Positions 22,168 through 32,661 of a stretch of 64,000 nucleotides of DNA are shown here, piece by piece. The DNA comes from Neoarius graeffei. Its lineage: Eukaryota > Chordata > Actinopteri > Siluriformes > Ariidae. The stretch is from NCBI RefSeq assembly GCF_027579695.1, contig NC_083589.1, positions 31,292,835 to 31,356,834 on the forward strand, written 5' to 3'. Position numbers and translations under genes: made by a program. Below the pieces are notes generated by a model. It had not been told where the DNA came from. It ran no database searches and worked only from the letters and a program-made list of their open reading frames with translations. Numbering within the stretch: position 1 is the first letter of the stretch; each line of letters opens with the position of its first letter.

Positions 22168-22535
22168 TCCATTATCTGTAGCCGCTTATCCTGTTCTATA
22201 GGATCACAGGCAAGCTGGAGCCTATTCCAGCTGACTATGGGCAAGAGGCGGAGTACACCCTGGACAAGTCACCAGGTCATCACAGGGCTGACACAGAGAC
22301 ACAAACAACAATTCACACTCACATTCACACCTACGGTCAATTTAGAGCCACCAATTAGCCTAACCTGCATGTCTTTGGACTATGGGGGAAACCGGAGCAC
22401 CTGGAGGGGGCCCACACGGACACGGGGAGAACATGCAAACTCCACACAGAAAGGTCCTCATCGGCCGCTGGGCTCGAACCCAGAACCTCCTTGCTGTGAG
22501 GCGACAGTGCTAACCACTACACCACCGTGCCGCCC
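22168..22535 (-). mobile_element. tRNA-headed SINE, full length
   Basis: Complete minus-strand copy placed directly after the head of the SINE at 20179-22167. It has its own tail (ATCCATTATCTGTAGCC) and head ending CCGTGCCGCCC. Confidence 0.9.
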
Positions 22536-22818
22536 GGTCCAATAAATTGAAATGTGAAAGAGGTAAACAGTGCCAACCTTCCCCCAAACAGCATGAGGTT
22601 TGTGGGCTACTCATTTTTCACAGATGATTCAGTATATTCATGTGATTTATTTATCGTCTTCTATTATTTGCATAGTCTTGGCTCAGATTTTATCATCAAT
22701 AAAATCAATGGGCAACTGTAAAAAAAAAAAAATTCTCATGTAGCAGTTCATGAGACAGATTAATATTTAATACTAATCTGGAACTTAATTGAGTAAAAAT
22801 TAAAAGACATAGAAACAA

Positions 22819-22825
22819 ACCTTCT

Positions 22826-22871
<46 letters not shown>

Positions 22872-22872
22872 T
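22819..22872. repeat. (TTC)n microsatellite
   Basis: About 17 TTC units with one CTC interruption; purine/pyrimidine asymmetric. Confidence 0.95.
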
Positions 22873-22889
22873 CAGTCCGTGATTTCAGG

Positions 22890-23455
22890 TTTCTTCAGTA
22901 AGCAAGTAATTAAATGTTATTTATACAACACATTTTAATATGCTGTACAAAAACAGAGGATAAGCTGAGTTTAAAATAACAATGCAGAAGCACACTAAAA
23001 CTGGAAATTACAGAAAAATAATCCAACATCCAAAGAATAATGTCTGAATAACATGTCAGCAGAAACATACACAAACACCTTTGATTGCTCCTCAGAAGAG
23101 ATTTTTCTGTTTGGTTTTACACAAGTACTCGATCTAATGCGAACACTGTTCCATATTGTTGATGCAGCAATCATGAACGCATAACCACACTTGAGTTTTC
23201 GTCATGGGATAGGCAGAAGCAATTGCTTGGCACATTGCTTCCTCGAAGTAATCTAATCTAGTAATCAAAAACAATCTTGAAGTATAATGCAGGAAGAGCA
23301 GATCTGTATTGAAAGAGCATCAAAAATAAACAATTAAACCTTGAAATAGATTTGAAGTTTCACTGGGAGCCAGTGAAAAGAAGCTAGGGTAAGGGTAATG
23401 GGTTTCTTTTTAGGATTTAGCTGCAATTAAACATGCTAAATTATTTATACTGTAC
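22890..23455. repeat. probable old dispersed repeat
   Basis: Contains GGGAGCCAGTGAAAAGAAGC and similar phrases that I associate with dispersed LINE-type repeats in fish. No terminal structure or ORF was found. Class not assigned. Confidence 0.3.
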
Positions 23456-23461
23456 CATTAA

Positions 23462-24127
23462 AGGAGAACTGAAGGCAAATTTTTTATTATCAAAATTCTA
23501 TTTATCTCATTTTATTAAATATAGGAATGCATTTTTGATAGCTATTTTGTCACTGCTATAGCAAGTTATGAGTGTTTGAAATATATCAGTCCATATGTCA
23601 AAGCAATGGCCATAAACGAGATGCGTTGAGACCTGTGCGAGACATCGTAGGATGGAAGTAAAACGTACAGCAGAAATCAAAGCGACCAACATCTGCCAAT
23701 GTTGTCAAAAGATGCGCGCGCCCTCTTTCAAATGCTGATGTAATCAAGCTGGAAGTTTTGTTTGTTTTGATAGCAATCAGGAAAGTTTGAAAAAAGCAGG
23801 CAGTAATCGTCATTTAAACTCGTTTTTTGTGCAATATTTCGTTTGGAAACCAGTTTTCAAAATGGCGGCACTGACACCTGGCTGACACTTCATGTTTCGA
23901 AGTCTTGCACAAGTCTCATGAAGATCGCACGGATAAGTGACGCCTGCCGTGGACCAAACGAACTAAATTCAACATGGCTGAAAACCGAATAGGCCGATAA
24001 GTATAATATTTAATTGCAGTTAGTTGCCAATACAAGTCACGATATAAGGTTACTAAAACCAAAAACATAATTGAATAACACATTAATTAAGAAATAAAGC
24101 AAGTTTAAAAATTACTTCAGTTCTCCT
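23462..24127. mobile_element. non-autonomous DNA transposon with TTAA duplication
   Basis: Terminal repeats AGGAGAACTGAAG (23462) and CTTCAGTTCTCCT (to 24127), with TTAA at 23458-23461 and 24128-24131. TTAA duplication occurs in piggyBac and Kolobok-type elements. No transposase is present. Length 666 bp, with interior CpG patches. It sits 56 bp past the P450 stop codon position. Confidence 0.8.
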
Positions 24128-24183
24128 TTAACCACAAACCAGGTGTCTACATACATATACCAGGTCTACATTTCCCGAGCTGG

Positions 24184-24357
24184 CTACCTGAGTTTGACTT
24201 CCATCCTGTATGGTTTGGGCTGTGATTCCAAATATATGAGTGAAGTCTGGTTCTCCTGCATTGTCAGGCCATTTGAACTGGAAGTGGCGCAGCAGGGTGA
24301 CCAGGATGAGAAAGAGCTCCATGTGAGCCAGACCCTCACTGAGACATGGACGAGGAC
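24184..24357 (-). pseudogene. P450 pseudogene, heme-binding (last) exon
   Basis: The acceptor AG is at 24358-24359. Joined to the previous exon in phase it gives FSAG/PRPCLSEGLA. The heme-ligand cysteine is kept, but the usual glycine two residues later is serine. MELFLILVTLLRHFQFKWP and FGIT follow. Then a small deletion shifts the frame: the expected ending PKPYRMEVKLR plus TAG (24184-24186) is present but in another frame. Only 14 bp of intron separate the acceptor from the Tc1 end at 24372. Confidence 0.88.
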
Positions 24358-24371
24358 CTGCACATACCGTA

Positions 24372-25947
24372 CAGTGCTGCTTGAAAGTTTGTGAACCCTT
24401 TAGAATTTTCTATATTTCTGCATAAATATGACCTAAAACATCAGATTTTCACACAAGTCCTAAAAGTAAGAGAACCCAGTTAAACAAACGAGACAAAAAT
24501 ATTATCCTTGGTCATTTATTTATTGAGGAAAATGATCCAATATTACATATCTGTGAGTGGCAAAAGTATGTGAACCTTTGCTTTCAGTATCTGGCATGAC
24601 CCCCTTGTGCAGCAATAACTGCAACTAAATGTTTCTGGTAACTGTTGATCAGTCCTGCACACCGACTTGGAGGAATTTTAGCCCATTCCTCTGTACAGAA
24701 CAGCTTTCAGTCTTGGATGTTGATGGGTTTCCTCACATGAACTGCTCGCTTCAGGTCCTTTCACAACATTTCGATTGGATTAAGGTCAGGACTTTGACTT
24801 GGCCATTCCAACACATTAACTTTATTCTTGTTTAACCATTCTTTGGTAGAACGACTTGTGTGCTTAGGGTCGTTGTCTTGCTGCATGACTTACCTTCTCC
24901 TGAGATTCAGTTCATGGACAGATGTCCTGACATTTTCCTTTCGAATTTGCTGGTATAATTCAGAATTCATTGTTCCATCAATGATGGCAAGCCATCCTGG
25001 CCCAGATGCAGCAAAACAGGCCCAAACCATGATACTACCACCACCATATTTCACAGACAGGATAAGGTTCTTATGCTGGAATGCAGTGTTTTCCTTTCTC
25101 CAAACGTAACGCTTCTCATTTCAACCAAAAAGTTCTATTTTAGTCTCATCCGTCCACAAAACATTTTTCCAATAGGCTTCTGGCTAGTCCATGATCTTTA
25201 GCAAACTGCAGACAAGCAGCAATGTTCTTTTTGGAGAGCAGTGGCTTTCTCCTTGCAACCCTGCCATGCACACCATTGTTGTTCAGTGTTCTCCTGATGG
25301 TGGACTCATGAACATTAACATTAGCCAATGTGAGAGAGGTCTTCAGTTGCTTAGAAGTTACCCTGGGGTCCTTTATGATCTCGCTGACTATTACACGCCT
25401 TGCTCTTGGAGTGATCTTTGTTGGTCGACCACTCCTGGGGAGGGTAACAATGGTCTTGAATTTCCTCCATTTGTACACAATCTGTCTGACTGTGGATTGG
25501 TGGAGTCCAAACTCTTTAGAGATGGTTTTGTAACCTTTTCCAGCCTGATGAGCATCAACAACACTTTTTCTGAGGTCCTTTGTTCATGCCATGATACACT
25601 TCCACAAACATGTGTAGTGAAGATCAGACTTTGATAGATCCCTGTTCTTTAAATAAAACAGGATGCCCACTCACACCTGATTGTCATCCCATTGATTGGA
25701 AACACCTGACTCGAATTTCAACTTCAAATTAACTGCTAATCCTAGAGGTTCACATACTTCTGCCACTCACAGATATGTAATATTGGATCATTTTCCTCAA
25801 TAAATAAATGACCAAGTATAATATTTTTGTCTCATTTGTTTAACTGGGTTCTCTTTATCTACTTTTAGGACTTGTGTGAAAATCTGATGATGTTTTAGGT
25901 CATATTTATGCAGAAATATAGAAAATTCTAAAGGGTTCACAAACTTT

Positions 25948-25951
<4 letters not shown>
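24372..25951 (-). mobile_element. Tc1/mariner-like element in P450 last intron
   Basis: Left end CAGTGCTGCTTGAAAGTTTG after TA (24370-24371). The right end fades into the CA microsatellite (CAAACTTTCAAACACAC), so the last bases of that repeat are lost. Same family as 20353-21963, opposite orientation. Confidence 0.9.
24584..25592 (-). pseudogene. Tc1 transposase pseudogene
   Basis: The start codon at 25592 is followed two codons later by a stop (TGA for CGA). The helix-turn-helix and the stretch VYKWRKFKTIVTLPRSGRP (to about 25420) are readable, then KPLLSKKNIAA. First aspartate region (TDETKIE) near 25150. Frameshifts separate the second aspartate and glutamate regions. The C-terminal TGA is at 24584. 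Confidence 0.82.

Positions 25952-26004
<53 letters not shown>
25952..26004. repeat. (CA)n microsatellite
   Basis: About 26 CA units that overwrite the end of the adjacent Tc1 terminal repeat. Confidence 0.95.
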
Positions 26005-26009
<5 letters not shown>

Positions 26010-26149
26010 AATGCCTTCAACATTATTATTAGACAAAATCTAAACTGGCTTTAGAAATAATGACATCTGGTGCAAATGGTTTAATCTTATTTTGTAAAGA
26101 GTAGCCCCTGATGGCTAGCACTAAAAGTTGAAGCTGACGTATTCTTTGG

Positions 26150-27603
26150 CTCAGTGTGAAGAAATGTAAAAACTTTCACCTTTTCACTAAAAGCCATTGG
26201 GCTTCAAAAACCTGCTGTAAACTGGTTTAATGCCTACCTATCAGGAAGGCAGCAGTGTGTGGAGATAAGTGGCGTCACCTCCACTCCTACAGAAGTGATC
26301 TGTGGCGTCCCCCAAGGTTCCATATTAGGGCCTCTCCTTTTTCTCATATATGCTAACGACATGCCTTCCGCAGTAAAGTGCAAACTTCTACTGTATGCAG
26401 ACGACTCCGCCCTATTAGTAGCTGGCAAAGACCCTGCAATTATTCAGCAGGAACTGTCTTCCGAGCTCCAATCAAGTCAAGAATGGCTTATAGATAACAA
26501 GCTATCCCTTCACCTCGGAAAGACGGAATCCATCCTGTTTGGATCAAAAAGACGACTCAACAATATTGAGTCATTCGACGTCACATGTGATGGACAAGTA
26601 TTAACCAGTAAATCCTGTGTTAAATACTTAGGCGTTACACTTGATCAGTCCATCACGGGTAGTTTTATAGCTGAGGGTGTCATCAAAAAAAGTAATGCAA
26701 AACTAAAGTTCTTGTATCGCCAGACCAGACATCTGGACGTCAAAACCAAAAAACTCCTTACCTCAGCACTCATTCAATGTCATTTTGACTATGCCAGCGC
26801 TTCCTGGTATTCTGGCCTAACCAAGAAGCTACAAACCCGTCTGCAAACCACTCAGAACAAAATAGTTCGATATATTCTCAACCTTACCCCTTGTACACAT
26901 ATCGGGGCAACTGAGTTAAGACAGGTCAATATGTTACCAGTGGATGTCCGTGTTCAACAACTTAAACTCCATCACATGCATAACATTATTCACGGCAACG
27001 CTCCACAATATCTCAAACAATCTTTTACACTTAACAATTTCCGCTACAACACCCGTTCGGGCCCCTTTTCCCTTCTTGTCCCCAGAGTTAGATCTTTTGG
27101 ACAGACATCTTTTCAATTCACTGGTTCTGTTTTATGGAATAACCTCCCCGCCCATATTAAGTCTCATTCCAATAAATTTAGTTTTAAAAAGGAAGTAAAA
27201 ACGCATCTAGTCACTTGTCTACACAATCAAGGATCAAATCCTTTCCTCTATACATAGTATTTTTTTTTTTTTTCATACCTACGATTGCGACTTTATGGTG
27301 TTTAACCTGTAAAATAATTACTATGTATTAAGATTCTCGTTTTATTATAATTATTATTACTTTTTTTATTAAATTTTCAATTTAATATGTATATGTGATA
27401 ATTACATGTGATTAATGTATAATTAGTATTTACCCGCCATCATGTCATCACTCATATAGACCGCAATGGAAATAAGTTTTAAACTTTTTTGCGTTATCCA
27501 AGTACAACTAGTGTATATTTTCCATATTGTATTTATTATATTATGTATATACATTGGTTTACTAAATAAACAAACAAACAAACAAACAAACAAACAAACA
27601 AAA
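26150..27603 (+). mobile_element. 5'-truncated non-LTR retrotransposon with (AAAC)n tail
   Basis: The 3' third of a LINE: reverse transcriptase C-terminal half, a 3' UTR rich in T and AT, and a tail of (AAAC) units at about 27564-27603. The 5' boundary near 26150 is approximate. It lies antisense in the P450 gene, with its tail within about 3 bp of the exon 8 splice donor. Confidence 0.85.
26189..27257 (+). pseudogene. LINE ORF2 fragment (reverse transcriptase C-terminal part)
   Basis: Open for about 355 codons. It starts in the palm region (GLQKPAVNWF), then CGVPQGSILGPLLF, the catalytic YADD box (LLLYADDSALL), the KYLGVTLD motif, and a C-terminal domain ending with VLWNNLPAHIKS and FKKEVKTHL. 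The endonuclease and N-terminal reverse transcriptase are missing through 5' truncation. No internal stop, so the insertion is fairly young. The pattern fits the Jockey/CR1/L2 group; clade not fixed. Confidence 0.85.
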
Positions 27604-27606
27604 CAC

Positions 27607-27743
27607 CAGCAGAAAAAGGTATAAAAGCCTCACTTTTCTCAGACTGCCCCTTTTCATCCAGGAAATTCGATGGCTTAAATTCATGAGGAAATTTCCACTC
27701 TCCTTTAATCAGCACTGAGGAGAGGGGGGATTATGCGAGTGCC
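27607..27743 (-). pseudogene. P450 pseudogene, meander exon (exon 8)
   Basis: The acceptor CTAG ends at 27744. It reads GTRIIP, then a frameshift in a run of six C (about 27726-27731), then SSVLIKGEWKFPHEFKPSNF and AFIPFSAG. Length is 137 bp against the usual 142 of CYP2 genes. The donor G|GTGTTT at 27606-27605 is directly followed by the LINE tail, so sequence beyond the first bases of the intron is foreign. Confidence 0.85.
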
Positions 27744-27808
27744 CTAGAATGTGGATAATTGATAAGCAACAGACAAAAATAGGCATGGAAATGAAATTAG
27801 ATCTTCAC

Positions 27809-27994
27809 CTTTGGAATGCTGTAGCCCATCAGTTCAGTATCTCTTATAGTACAGTGATGTACACCTAGTGGGAATATGTTGGCGACGCACTGACACTCGT
27901 AAATCACAGCCTGTGTGTATGGCATATTGTGTCTATCATTAAAGGTCACATGAGTTTTTCCCACTAGAACCTCATCAATGTCCTGTTGACATTT
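27809..27994 (-). pseudogene. P450 pseudogene, K-helix exon (exon 7)
   Basis: It reads QQDIDEVLVGKTHVTFNDRH, NMPYTQAVIYECQC, PLGVHH and GYSIPK, ending at the donor AAG|GTGAAG (27808-27807). The K-helix ExxR motif, needed for heme-pocket folding, reads E-C-Q-C, so the arginine is a cysteine. The acceptor is either TATAG (27995) or CAACAG (27983); neither restores the phase expected from the upstream exon. Confidence 0.85.
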
Positions 27995-28452
27995 CTATAG
28001 AAATGCAAAAAGGCATATGACACTTCTATCTTTCTCAAGTTTTCCATTTAAACATTATTTTTTAATTTAGAAAGAAAGCAGATATAGCACCCTCCACAAT
28101 TATTGGCACCCCTGGTTAAGATGTGTTAAAAGCTTTAAAATAAATTCAATTTTTATTGCAGAAGCATAATCTCACACTGAAAATTGTAGAAAAAATGTAA
28201 CCCTTAAAAAAATTTAAAATCCTTGACTAAGAAATAATTATTTTTCATAAATCACCTGTTCCACAATTATTGGCACCCATAACAATTCCTAGAAAATAAA
28301 TGTAATTGAATCATTTCTGTCATTTCTACTGTAGTTTATAAAGTTGATCAGAGTATCTAGGAACCTTTAATTAGTAATTCATCACAACCTGTTTCCCTGG
28401 GGTATAAATATGATGTGACACAGAGGCCTATTTCTCTTATCCACTCTTCAAC

Positions 28453-29457
28453 ATGGGAAAGGCAACAGAACACACCATTCAGGTAAGGCAGATGTGTGTT
28501 GACCTTCATAAGTCAGGCAATGGCTACAAGAAAATAGCCACTCGCCTACACCTGCCCATATCTACAGTCAGAGGAATCATCAAGAAGTTTAAAACAACTG
28601 GAACAGTGGCAAACAAGCCTGGACGAGGATGCAAGTTTATCTTGCCACCACGCACAGTGAGGGAGGATGGTAAGAGAAGTAAAAAGTTCTCCAAAGCTCA
28701 CTGTTAGAGAATTGCATCAAAGAGTAGCATCTTGGGGTCACAAAGTCTCCATAACAACCATCAGGCGCCATCTACATGCCAACAAGCTGTTTGGGAGGCA
28801 TGCATGGAAAAAGCCTTTTCTCACTTACAAGCATAAACGTAAATGTCTGGAGTTCGCTAAGCGGTACTGGGACTTCAACTGGGACCGTGTGCTTTGGTCA
28901 GATGAGACCAAGATAGAGCTTTTTGGCAACAAATACTCTAATACATCACAAAAGATGAGTATGCGGAAAAGCACCTCATGCCCACTGTGAAGTATGGGGG
29001 AGGATCGGTGATGCTGTGGGCCTGTTTCTCTTCCAAAGGCCCCGGGAACCTTGTTAGGGTACATGGCATCATGAACTCTTTGAAATACCAGGACATTTTA
29101 AATCAAACTCTGGTGGCCTCTGCCCGAAAGCTGAAGATGGGTCATCACTGGGTCTTTCAGCAAGATAATGACCCTAAACATGTGGCCAAATCTACACAAA
29201 AATGGTTCACCCGACACAAACTCAAGCTCCTCCCATGGCCATCTCAGTCCCCAGACCTCAACCCAATTGAAAACCTGTGGGGTGAGCTGAAGAGGAGAGT
29301 GCATAGGAGATGACCCAGGACTCTGGATGATTTAGAGAGATTATGCAAAGAGGAATGGTTGAATATCCCTCTCTCTGTATTCTCCCATCTTGTGAAATAT
29401 TATAGGAGAGGATTAAGTGCTGTCTTGTTGGCAAAAGGGGGTTGTACAAAATATTAA
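28453..29457 (+). pseudogene. Tc1 transposase pseudogene, moderately preserved
   Basis: Starts MGKATEHTIQVRQMCVDLHK with a helix-turn-helix (KIATRLHLPISTVRGIIKKF). Frameshifts occur near 28660 and again near 28960. The catalytic set is present: D in VLWSDETKIE, D in FQQDNDPKH and E in LNPIENLW, 34 residues apart. One stop at 29311 replaces an arginine-type codon; the rest runs to KGGCTKY and TAA at 29455. Confidence 0.85.
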
Positions 29458-29591
29458 CATCAGGGGTGCCAATAATTGTGGCACACATGATTTCATGTAA
29501 AATAATTATTTCTCAATGTGGGATTTTTTTTCCCACTGAATAAATGCACTTGAATTAAAGGTTGGATTTTTCTTTTGCATTGTTGTCCTAT

Positions 29592-29965
29592 CTCATCTCA
29601 TCTCATTATCTCTAGCAGCTTTATCCTGTTCTACAGGGTTGCAGGCAAGCTGGAGCCTATCCCAGCTGACTATGGGCGAAAGGCGGGGTACACCCTGGAC
29701 AAGTCGCCAGGTCATCACAGGGCTGACACATAGACACAGACAACCATTCACACTCACACCTACGGTCAATTTAGAGTCACCAGTTAACCTAACCTGCATG
29801 TCTTTGGACTGTGGGGGGAAACCGGAGCACCCGGAGGAAACCCACGCGGACACGGGGAGAACATGCAAACTCCACACAGAAAGGCCCTCGCCGGCCACGG
29901 GGCTCGAACCTGGACCTTCTTGCTGTGAGGCGACAGCGCTAACCACTACACCACCGTGCCGCCCC
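29592..29965 (-). mobile_element. tRNA-headed SINE, full length
   Basis: Complete minus-strand copy with a 12-bp duplication TTGTTGTCCTAT (29580-29591 and 29966-29977), inserted in the 3' part of the Tc1 element at 28085-30058. Confidence 0.92.
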
Positions 29966-30101
29966 TTGTTGTCCTATATTATTTAAAAAATAATAATTTA
30001 TTAGAAGCCTAAGAACATATCTTAACAAGGGGTGCCAATAATTGTGGAGGGCGCTGTATATAAAGATGTTTGGTGGCTAATTTATTGTTACCGTACAAAG
30101 T

Positions 30102-30165
30102 TTGAACATCTTGATGAGTCATGAGGTAGAGGAACAAGGTAAGGAGGGTACTGGACATTGTATCT
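30102..30165 (-). pseudogene. P450 pseudogene, I-helix exon remnant (exon 6)
   Basis: It reads GTDTMSSTLLTLFLYLMTHQ then DVQ, matching the oxygen-activating I-helix (A/G-G-T-D/E-T) of CYP2 enzymes. The preceding part of the exon is replaced by the end of a Tc1 element. At the expected donor after DVQ the sequence is CT, not GT; a GT occurs 10 bases on, at ACG|GTAACA. Confidence 0.78.
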
Positions 30166-30166
30166 G

Positions 30167-32271
30167 TGCCATCAAAATGCAAAAAAAAGTTGGAATGGTC
30201 TGTTGAAACTGAAATTAATTTGGAAATAAATTTTAAATAATGTTTGACCTGTATTGCACTCAAATCAGTTCAACAGCACATTATTTGATGTTTTACCTCA
30301 CAAATTTTATTGTTTTTTTTTTTTTCCAAAATAAACTCTTATTTCAAATTTGTTTATTGCAAAACACATTAAAAAATGGGACAGGAAATAATTTACTACT
30401 TTCTAATGTTGCCATTCCTGCTCACAACATGTAAAAGATGTTTAGAGACTGAAGACACTAAATGATAAAGCTTTTCAGGTGTTATTTTGTCCTATTCTTC
30501 CTGAAAATAAGTCTTAAGGTATGCAACAGTACAGGGTCATCGTTATCATATTTTTTTGCTTCAAAATTCACCACACATTCTCTATTGGGGACAGAGAGGA
30601 CAGACACCCTTTTCTTCCACAGCCACACCTTTGTAATGTGTGCAGAATGTGGTTTTGCATTGTCTTATTGAAATATCCCTGGAAATGATGTCGTCTTGAA
30701 GGCAGCACATGTTGCTGCAAAATCTCAGTGTACAGGGTGTTTCAAAAAATTTGATATAATTTCACAATCGAATAACTTTGCCAATTCTCATTCAGTTGAC
30801 CTCAAATTTTAACGGCATGTGTGGACACGTCAAAATTTCATGTTTAATGTTTTTTGGTTTTATCTTTTTAGGTATAGAAATGCCATTCACTGGAAAAGAA
30901 AAGGCATTTTGTGTGTTAGAATATGCTCGAACACACTCGAACAAGACCGTGCAGCACGCATTTATGAGAGAATTTTCTAAAAATGCACCAACTGCAATGC
31001 AGATTTGGACACGGCACAAAAAGTTCAAAGAGGAAGGCTGTGTGTGCAGGGCAAAAGGATCTGGATGACCACCAGCATCGGAAGAGACGATCGAATGGGT
31101 TCAAGAATATTGAAAATTTGTGAAATTATTCATGGAATCCACATACCTTTTGAATTTCTCCTTCAAATTTTGAGGAATGAATCTTATATTGCTCAGCATT
31201 AAACCTGTTCAGTTTCATTTGCCTAGACTATGTAGTGTCTGGGATATTTACATCTCAAATAATATCAAATTTTTTTGAAACACTGTACTTTTTTGCATTA
31301 ATGCTGTCATCACAGAAGTGTAAGCTACCATTGCCAAGGACAGTGACACAACCCCATACCATGACAGACCTTGGCTTTTGGACTTCTTGCTAGTAACAGT
31401 CTGAATGGTCCTTTTTGTCTTTAGTCTAGAGAACATGGCATCCATTTCTTCGAAAAACAGCATAGAATACTGATTCATCTGATCACAATACATGTTTCCA
31501 CCGCGTGATGGTCAATTCCAGATGCCTCCGAGCCCAGAGAAGTCGACAGCACTTCTGTACACAGTTAATATAAGGTTTCCTTTTTGCACAGTAGCATTTT
31601 AACTGGCATTGTGGATGTAACTCTGTATTGTAGTGCTTGACAAAGGCTTGCCAGAGTAATCCTGAGCCCATGGGGTTATATCAGCTATAGATGAATGACG
31701 GTTCTTGATGCAGTGCCATCTGAGGGATCTGAGATTATGGGTGTTCAGCTTAGGCTTGAGCCCTTGCTGTTTACACACCAAAATTCCTCCAGATTCCTTG
31801 AATCGTTTAATGATATTGTGCACCATAGAGGGTGAAATATTCAAATCCCTTCATATCTTTCTTTGAGGAAGAATCTTTTTAATCATTTCAATCATTGTCT
31901 CACGCATTTGTTGACAAACTGGGGATCCTTGGCTCATCTTTGCTCCTCAAAGACTAGGCCTTTCCTGGATACTGATTTTGTACCATATCATGATTACAAT
32001 CACCTGTTGACATCACCTGTTTCAAATCACATCATTATTTAATTGTTTTACCTCATTACTAGCCCAACATTTACCCTGTTCCAACTTTTTTGGAATGTAT
32101 TGTAGGTCTGAAATGCAGGAATGGATATATGAAATGAAGTTGACCAGACAGAACATGAAATATCTTGAGTTAATACTGTCTACATTGAAATATAAGTAAA
32201 TTTAGAAATTTCTGCTTTCTGTTCTATTTGCATTTTCCATACCATCCCAACTTTTTTATGATTTGAGGTTG
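30167..32271 (-). mobile_element. Tc1/mariner-like element, decayed
   Basis: The right end is CCCAACTTTTTTATG...GAGGTTG followed by TA (32272-32273). The left end near 30167-30200 is diverged (AAAAGTTGGAATGG). A second copy is at 47304-49745. Left-end sequence replaces the upstream half of P450 exon 6, so the boundary is approximate. Confidence 0.75.
30730..31940 (-). pseudogene. Tc1 transposase remnants
   Basis: Minus-strand fragments follow in order from about 31940: NISPSMVHNIIKRFKESGG (helix-turn-helix), then QLKCYCAKRKPYINCVQKCC, then an MDAMFSRLKTKRTIQTV stretch. They resemble the 1705-3308 family at lower identity. A plus-oriented insert of about 550 bp (roughly 30730-31280) does not align with the other copy and interrupts it. 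It has a fragment MPFTGKEKAFCVLEYARTHS and ends in a TTTGAAACAC sequence matching its start, so it may be a separate small element. Confidence 0.6.
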
Positions 32272-32276
32272 TACGT

Positions 32277-32649
32277 GGGCGGCACGGTGGTGTAGTGGTT
32301 AGCGCTGTCGCCTCACAGCAAGAAGGTCTGGGTTCGAGCCCCGTGGCCGGCGAGGGCCTTTCTGTGCGGAGTTTGCATGTTCTCCCCGTGTCCGCGTGGG
32401 TTTCCTCCGGGTGCTCTGGTTTCCCCCACAGTCCAAAGACATGCAGGTTAGGTTAACTGGTGACTCTAAATTGACCGTAGGTGTGAATGTGAGTGTGAAT
32501 GGTTGTCTGTGTCTATGTGTCAGCCCTGTGATGACCTGCCGACTTGTCCAGGGTGTACCCCGCCTTTCGCCCGTAGTCAGCTGGGATAGGCTCCAGCTTG
32601 CCTGCGACCCTGTAGAAGGATAAAGCAGCTAGAGAAAATGAGATGAGAT
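32277..32649 (+). mobile_element. tRNA-headed SINE, full length
   Basis: Complete plus-strand copy; 12-bp duplication GAGGTTGTACGT (32265-32276 and 32650-32661). It was inserted right at the outer end of the Tc1 element. Confidence 0.92.
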
Positions 32650-32661
32650 GAGGTTGTACGT

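Larger units (their letters stand above)
28085..30058 (+). mobile_element. Tc1/mariner-like element in P450 intron
   Basis: Terminal repeats contain CCTCCACAATTATTGGCACC near 28090 and, inverted, near 30050, next to TATA-rich ends. Length about 1.6 kb without the SINE at 29592-29965. It lies between P450 exons 7 and 6. Confidence 0.9.
24184..30165 (-). pseudogene. CYP2-type cytochrome P450 pseudogene (last four exons)
   Basis: Four blocks on the minus strand match, in order, the last four exons of CYP2-family monooxygenases: the I-helix exon (30102-30165), the K-helix exon (27809-27994), the meander exon (27607-27743) and the heme-binding exon (24184-24357). Exon borders agree with the conserved CYP2 pattern. 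It is a pseudogene: ExxR has lost its arginine, the meander exon and last exon are frameshifted, and the exon 6/7 splice sites are degraded. Introns hold a Tc1 and SINE (28085-30058), a LINE (about 26150-27603) and a Tc1 (24372-25951). Another Tc1 (30167-32271) abuts the I-helix exon. I find no N-terminal exons beyond it. Subfamily not assigned. Confidence 0.85.

Noticed and set aside
23598-23813. Possible host exon within 23507-23813 because of CpG and non-repetitive look
   Set aside because: The stretch lies between TTAA-flanked terminal repeats, so it is the interior of a DNA transposon.
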